This document shows, in pieces, positions 61,105 through 64,000 of a stretch of DNA of 64,000 bases. How positions within the stretch are numbered: position 1 is the stretch's first letter; every line of letters begins with the position of its first letter. The translations under genes and the position numbers were made by a program. The stretch is taken from the NCBI GenBank assembly GCA_041395525.1, contig JAWLAH010000011.1, positions 23,340-87,339 on the forward strand, read 5' to 3'. The notes under the pieces are model-generated. The model was not told the origin of the DNA. It saw nothing but the letters and a program-made list of their open reading frames with translations, and ran no database searches. This DNA is from CADEED01 sp020442965. GTDB lineage: Bacteria > Pseudomonadota > Gammaproteobacteria > Steroidobacterales > Steroidobacteraceae.

Positions 61105-62538
61105 TCAGGTCCCCGGCGCCGACGCGAAATCCTCGCGTTGACAGTCACGCTCCACCTGCAATTGCCTCGCTAGCTGCCGCAACGCCGTGCGCACGCCCTC
61201 TTCGATCACCGGGTGATAGAAGGGCATCCGCAATAGCTCTGGCACAGTCATTTCATTCTGAACGGCCCAGGCGAGTAGATGCGCCACATGCTCGATCTCA
61301 GGTCCAAACAACTCCGCGCCAAGCAAACGTGAGCAGCTACGATCGGCGTAGAGGCGCATCTTCCCCTCGTTGGTATTTTGCACGCGCGCGCGGCCCTGAT
61401 TCTCGAACGACACTTCGCCAATCGCAATCGCCGCAGCGTCCAGCTTGCTGAATTGTTCCCCTAGCGATGCGATTTGCGGCGACGAGAACACGATCGCCAG
61501 TGGTGCGCGGCGCGCACGCGGACGCACGGCGGGAAACGCCGCCGCATTGGCACCCGCGATACTGCCCTCATCGGCCGCCTCATGCAGAATCGCCCGATGC
61601 CCGCTCGCGTCCCCAGCGAGAAAAATCGGCGCGTCACCACACTGTGTTGTCGTTGCGTTCCATGCTGGCCGCCCGCGATCGTCGAGCGCGAGTCCGGTGG
61701 CGGCCAGGTTCAGTTTGCCGAGATTGGGTTTGCGGCCGGCGGCCACGAGCACGGCCCCGAATTCGGCGGACCGATGCTCGCCCTCAGTAGACCGCCACCC
61801 GACCGTGAGGCCGCCAGCAGACTTCTGCACTGTGACAATCTCAACCCCGAGATGAAATGTGTGCGCCCGCCTGAATGATGCATTGATGGCCGTCTGCATC
61901 TCGGGGTCCTTGAGCGGTCCGATTGTCGCGCTGCTCGAGAAGAACGTCACTGCCACACCAAGCCGCCCCAGCGCCTGACCCAGCTCGAGGCCGATGGCGC
62001 CGGTACCGATGACCGCGAGCGTCGCCGGCAGTTCGTCCAACTCGAACAGATCGTCACTCGTTAGAATCAAATCCCGCACAGCCGCAAAAGGCGACGGCAC
62101 GTTCGGCGTGCTGCCGGTCGCGATAACCACCGCCCGTGCATCAATTTGCAGGTTGTCATCGACCCGAACACGTGTGGGCGCGACGAAACGCGCTGTTCCG
62201 CGCACGCGCCGATCGGCGGAGAGCTTCTCGGTGCCGCGAACCGCACCCGCGACGAAGCGATCTCGTTCGCGGCGCAAGCGAGCGAATACCGCCGCGGCAT
62301 CGACGACTGGTGCCGCAACGGCGATCCCGAATTCCGCAGACATGCGCACCGCGTGCGCGCCGTCGGCGGCAGCAATCAGCAGTTTGGACGGCATGCAACC
62401 AACACGGGCACAGGTCGTGCCATAGGCGCCGTTCTCGATCAGCAACCAGCGCCTGCCCGCCTGCTCGATTTCTCGAACTGCATTCAAACCCGCCGTGCCG
62501 GCGCCGATCACGACCACATCGGTTGTTAGTAATTGCAT
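61105..62538 (-). CDS. lpdA: Dihydrolipoamide dehydrogenase (E3)
   Basis: 477 residues from ATG 62538 with AGGAGG upstream; a longer frame is not needed. FAD motif VVIGAGTAGLNAV, redox-active disulfide Cys43/Cys48 in GTTCARVGCMPSK, NAD motif VIGTGAIGLELGQALGRLG, and the C-terminal His-Glu pair FYHPVIEEGVRTAL. It re-oxidises lipoyl groups of 2-oxoacid dehydrogenases. The window has E1 and a lipoyl protein at 22-25 kb but no other E3, so it may serve them at a distance of 36 kb (inference). Because the sequence is at a catabolic site, it could also reduce another disulfide or quinone. Confidence 0.88.
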   Translation of the reverse strand: MQLLTTDVVVIGAGTAGLNAVREIEQAGRRWLLIENGAYGTTCARVGCMPSKLLIAAADGAHAVRMSAEFGIAVAAPVVDAAAVFARLRRERDRFVAGAVRGTEKLSADRRVRGTARFVAPTRVRVDDNLQIDARAVVIATGSTPNVPSPFAAVRDLILTSDDLFELDELPATLAVIGTGAIGLELGQALGRLGVAVTFFSSSATIGPLKDPEMQTAINASFRRAHTFHLGVEIVTVQKSAGGLTVGWRSTEGEHRSAEFGAVLVAAGRKPNLGKLNLAATGLALDDRGRPAWNATTTQCGDAPIFLAGDASGHRAILHEAADEGSIAGANAAAFPAVRPRARRAPLAIVFSSPQIASLGEQFSKLDAAAIAIGEVSFENQGRARVQNTNEGKMRLYADRSCSRLLGAELFGPEIEHVAHLLAWAVQNEMTVPELLRMPFYHPVIEEGVRTALRQLARQLQVERDCQREDFASAPGT

Positions 62539-62548
62539 CTTGCGCCTC

Positions 62549-63230
62549 CTATCGCGCCTGCGGATGACGCCAACTACCACCCGACTCGATGAAGTCGACC
62601 ACAACGTCGACATATTCGTCGGCGCGCGTCGGATCGTGAATCGGGTGCCCGCCCTGGAATTCGTGCCCCTGTACTCTCGCCACTAACGACAGTACCTTGT
62701 CATGTTGATCACGCAGCGGGTCGGTCGTCGCTGTCAGCGCCAAGGTGGGTACGCTGAGCCGTCGCAAGCAATCCACCAACTCAAATTCAGCGAGCGCCTT
62801 GTGGCCAGAAAAATCGAATCGGCTGTGCAGGTCATTCATGAGAATCCGCATCGCCTGCGCACCACCCAGCTCGTCGAGTTCGAAATCTGGCTGCCACGTC
62901 TGCAACTGCGACAGGATGTGTTGCCACCAGTTCGTCAAATGCGAGCCGTCTGCAACCGGCTGCGGCATAGTCCTCGATCGACCAGTCGCGCACGCCGCCG
63001 AACGAGGCACCGTCGCCCGGCAAATCGGGCGCAAACGCGCGAAATCCGCGGCGCGCAAACTCCGGCAGCAGCCAGTCGTACCGAGCACTGCTGCCAGGCG
63101 TCCAGTGCAGCAACAGGCGCGTTCGTGTCAGAGGCTCTACAACGCCGGCAGTGCGATAGTGAATCTGTCCGAGTGCCGTATCGACATAGCCAAATCGCAG
63201 CGCCGTACTCACGACGCCGCGGTCCACCAT
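62549..63230 (-). pseudogene. Decayed alpha/beta hydrolase with internal deletion
   Basis: The 5' part (63230 to about 62960) gives VDTALGQIHYRTAG, LLLHWTPGSSARYDWLLPEFARRGFRAFAPDLPGDG and WSIEDYAAA. The 3' part, in another frame, gives SHLTNWWQHILSQLQTWQPDFELDELGG, LVDCLRRLSVPTLALTATTDPLRDQHDKV and GGHPIHDPTRADEYVDVVVDFIES. The roughly 90 residues between, including the nucleophile elbow and part of the cap, are missing. The 5' part resembles the other hydrolases of this window (HYRTAG). Non-functional as it stands. Confidence 0.78.
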
Positions 63231-63304
63231 TCGTACACGGCTCTGAGCGCTTGCCGGTCACGTGACTCAATCATGTAACACCCCAGCACCTCAATGGTTT
63301 GCGC

Positions 63305-63925
63305 CTAGCCGAGATTGTGCAGGTACTTCTCGACAGCGTTCGCCTGCATCACCTGCGCGTATCGTCGCCCGACATCACGCAAATTGTCGCGGTGCGGCCC
63401 CTCGTCCGCGTCACCGCAGCAGTCCTCGGGCACGAGCACGCGGTAACCCCAGGAGAACGCATCGACGATCGAAGCGCGCACGCAGCCGCTCGTGGTGCAG
63501 CCCGTGACGATCACCGTATCGACAGACTGGCGGTGCAGAAATGTGGTTAGCGGTGTCTGGAAGAAAATCGAGGGGCCAGTCTTGCAGAAGGTGAAGTCGT
63601 AGTCCGGATCATGGACGCGCGGATCGATAGCCGTGCACGGATGCCCGTAGCGGAACTCCTCGCGCACGGCGGGAATCTTCCACAGTGGCATGTCCTGCTC
63701 GCTCTCGTAAGCGGTGTAACACTTCGCCACTGGAACCTTGTGTGAGCGTGCCACCTTGAGCAGCGCGGCGGTGCGATCGGTCGCCGCGTGCACGAGCGGC
63801 AATCCGCCAAGGGCATACCGCGGATCGGTGAAAGCGGTTTGCAGATCGACCACGAGTATGGCCGGTCGTTTGCCGGCTTCCACCGCGATACCGCCGTAGC
63901 CGACTTGGGAATACTTGTCACTCAT
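63305..63925 (-). CDS. Cysteine hydrolase, isochorismatase/N-carbamoylsarcosine amidohydrolase type
   Basis: 206 residues from ATG 63925 with GGAG upstream. Triad: Asp27 in LVVDLQTAFTDP, Lys115 in FCKTGPSIFF and Cys148 in TGCTTSGCVRASIVDAFSWGYRV. VPEDCCGDADEGPHRDNLRDVGRRYAQVM is characteristic of N-carbamoylsarcosine amidohydrolase-like enzymes. It may remove a carbamoyl or amide group. It lies 37 bases after the VOC gene tail and 74 bases before the decayed hydrolase, so they probably formed one transcript. Confidence 0.86.
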   Translation of the reverse strand: MSDKYSQVGYGGIAVEAGKRPAILVVDLQTAFTDPRYALGGLPLVHAATDRTAALLKVARSHKVPVAKCYTAYESEQDMPLWKIPAVREEFRYGHPCTAIDPRVHDPDYDFTFCKTGPSIFFQTPLTTFLHRQSVDTVIVTGCTTSGCVRASIVDAFSWGYRVLVPEDCCGDADEGPHRDNLRDVGRRYAQVMQANAVEKYLHNLG

Positions 63926-63961
63926 GTCTCGCTCCAAACCAGCCGTTAGATCGCAAGTCAC

Positions 63962-64000
63962 TCAGATACGAAAAAAATGGCCGAGGGGGTCGCCCACCTC
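63962..64000 (-). CDS. C-terminal end of a VOC-family protein, cut by the window edge
   Basis: The last 12 codons before a TGA at 63962 read EVGDPLGHFFRI, the usual end of glyoxalase/VOC proteins (DPxGHxFRI). Only this much is visible, so the call rests on one short motif. Confidence 0.35.
   Translation of the reverse strand, partial: EVGDPLGHFFRI

Noticed and set aside
1..64000. Frequent hexamer GTTAGG/CCTAAC spread along the window, considered as an uptake or chi-like signal
   Set aside because: About twenty copies noticed by eye is close to what base composition alone gives, and there is no strand or position bias that I could see.
1..64000. tRNA genes, rRNA genes, CRISPR arrays, complete IS elements
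   Set aside because: None found: no repeat-spacer array, transposase gene or tRNA cloverleaf sequence was recognised.

Overview
The window is bacterial chromosomal DNA, GC-rich and gene-dense. TonB-dependent receptor, Tat-type and lipoprotein signals, TRAP and MHS transporters and a three-domain fused indolepyruvate ferredoxin oxidoreductase point to a proteobacterium, most likely a gammaproteobacterium of the Steroidobacter/Nevskia type; this placement is inference. No rRNA, tRNA, CRISPR array or complete insertion sequence was seen.

Layout. 1-2.7 kb (minus): mgtE (cut by the window edge), a soluble MgtE-N/CBS protein and an MscS-like channel, all overlapping. 2.9-9.1 kb (plus): a tight set of nitrilase-type amidase, Orn/Lys/Arg decarboxylase (frameshifted), carboxylase-like ATP-grasp ligase and C45-type acyltransferase, behind a promoter whose -10 box lies between two perfect palindromes. 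This is the best candidate for an undescribed small-molecule amide pathway. 9.1-15.9 kb: PEBP protein, LemA plus DUF2207, a Tat-exported FAD oxidoreductase with a Tat-exported alpha/beta hydrolase, a BON lipoprotein and a pRiA4b ORF-3 protein. 15.9-18.7 kb: decayed DNA with remnants of an MHS transporter, a small unknown gene, a Fic protein and an alpha/beta hydrolase, around an intact rhomboid protease. 18.7-34.2 kb: exported SDR; GMC dehydrogenase with its Tat-exported small subunit; a lipoyl-VOC fusion and a fused E1alpha/beta dehydrogenase; divergent IclR regulator; isochorismatase-like hydrolase; acetoacetate-decarboxylase-like protein; indolepyruvate oxidoreductase; MFS carrier; TonB receptor. 

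34.3-45.4 kb: after an SDR remnant, one 10.8-kb minus-strand gene train runs UbiD decarboxylase, zinc-ribbon peptide, PqqC/TenA-like oxidase, SDR, GntR regulator, ankyrin lipoprotein, DUF1838 protein, TRAP DctQ and DctM, hydantoinase/dihydroorotase-like amidohydrolase, peroxiredoxin, MDR reductase and an L7/L12-like membrane peptide. Divergent from it are a methyltransferase and an aldehyde dehydrogenase. 48-64 kb: VOC protein, a tandem alpha/beta-hydrolase fusion, a second nitrilase, an orphan peptide-binding protein, more alpha/beta hydrolases, a GST, a divergent pair of paralogous membrane proteins (each with a one-base frameshift), an M28 peptidase, an MHS carrier, a dihydrolipoamide dehydrogenase, a decayed hydrolase, a cysteine hydrolase and the tail of a VOC protein.

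How it fits together: the window reads as a catabolic region with uptake systems, redox enzymes, C-N bond hydrolases (hydantoinase, two nitrilases, two isochorismatase-type hydrolases), a UbiD decarboxylase and a 2-oxoacid-dehydrogenase-like set with E1 and lipoyl protein at 22-25 kb and E3 at 61-62.5 kb. Five alpha/beta-hydrolase domains in four intact genes lack the serine of the nucleophile elbow. At least five loci are clearly degraded; three other genes carry single frameshifts that may be real or sequencing errors.
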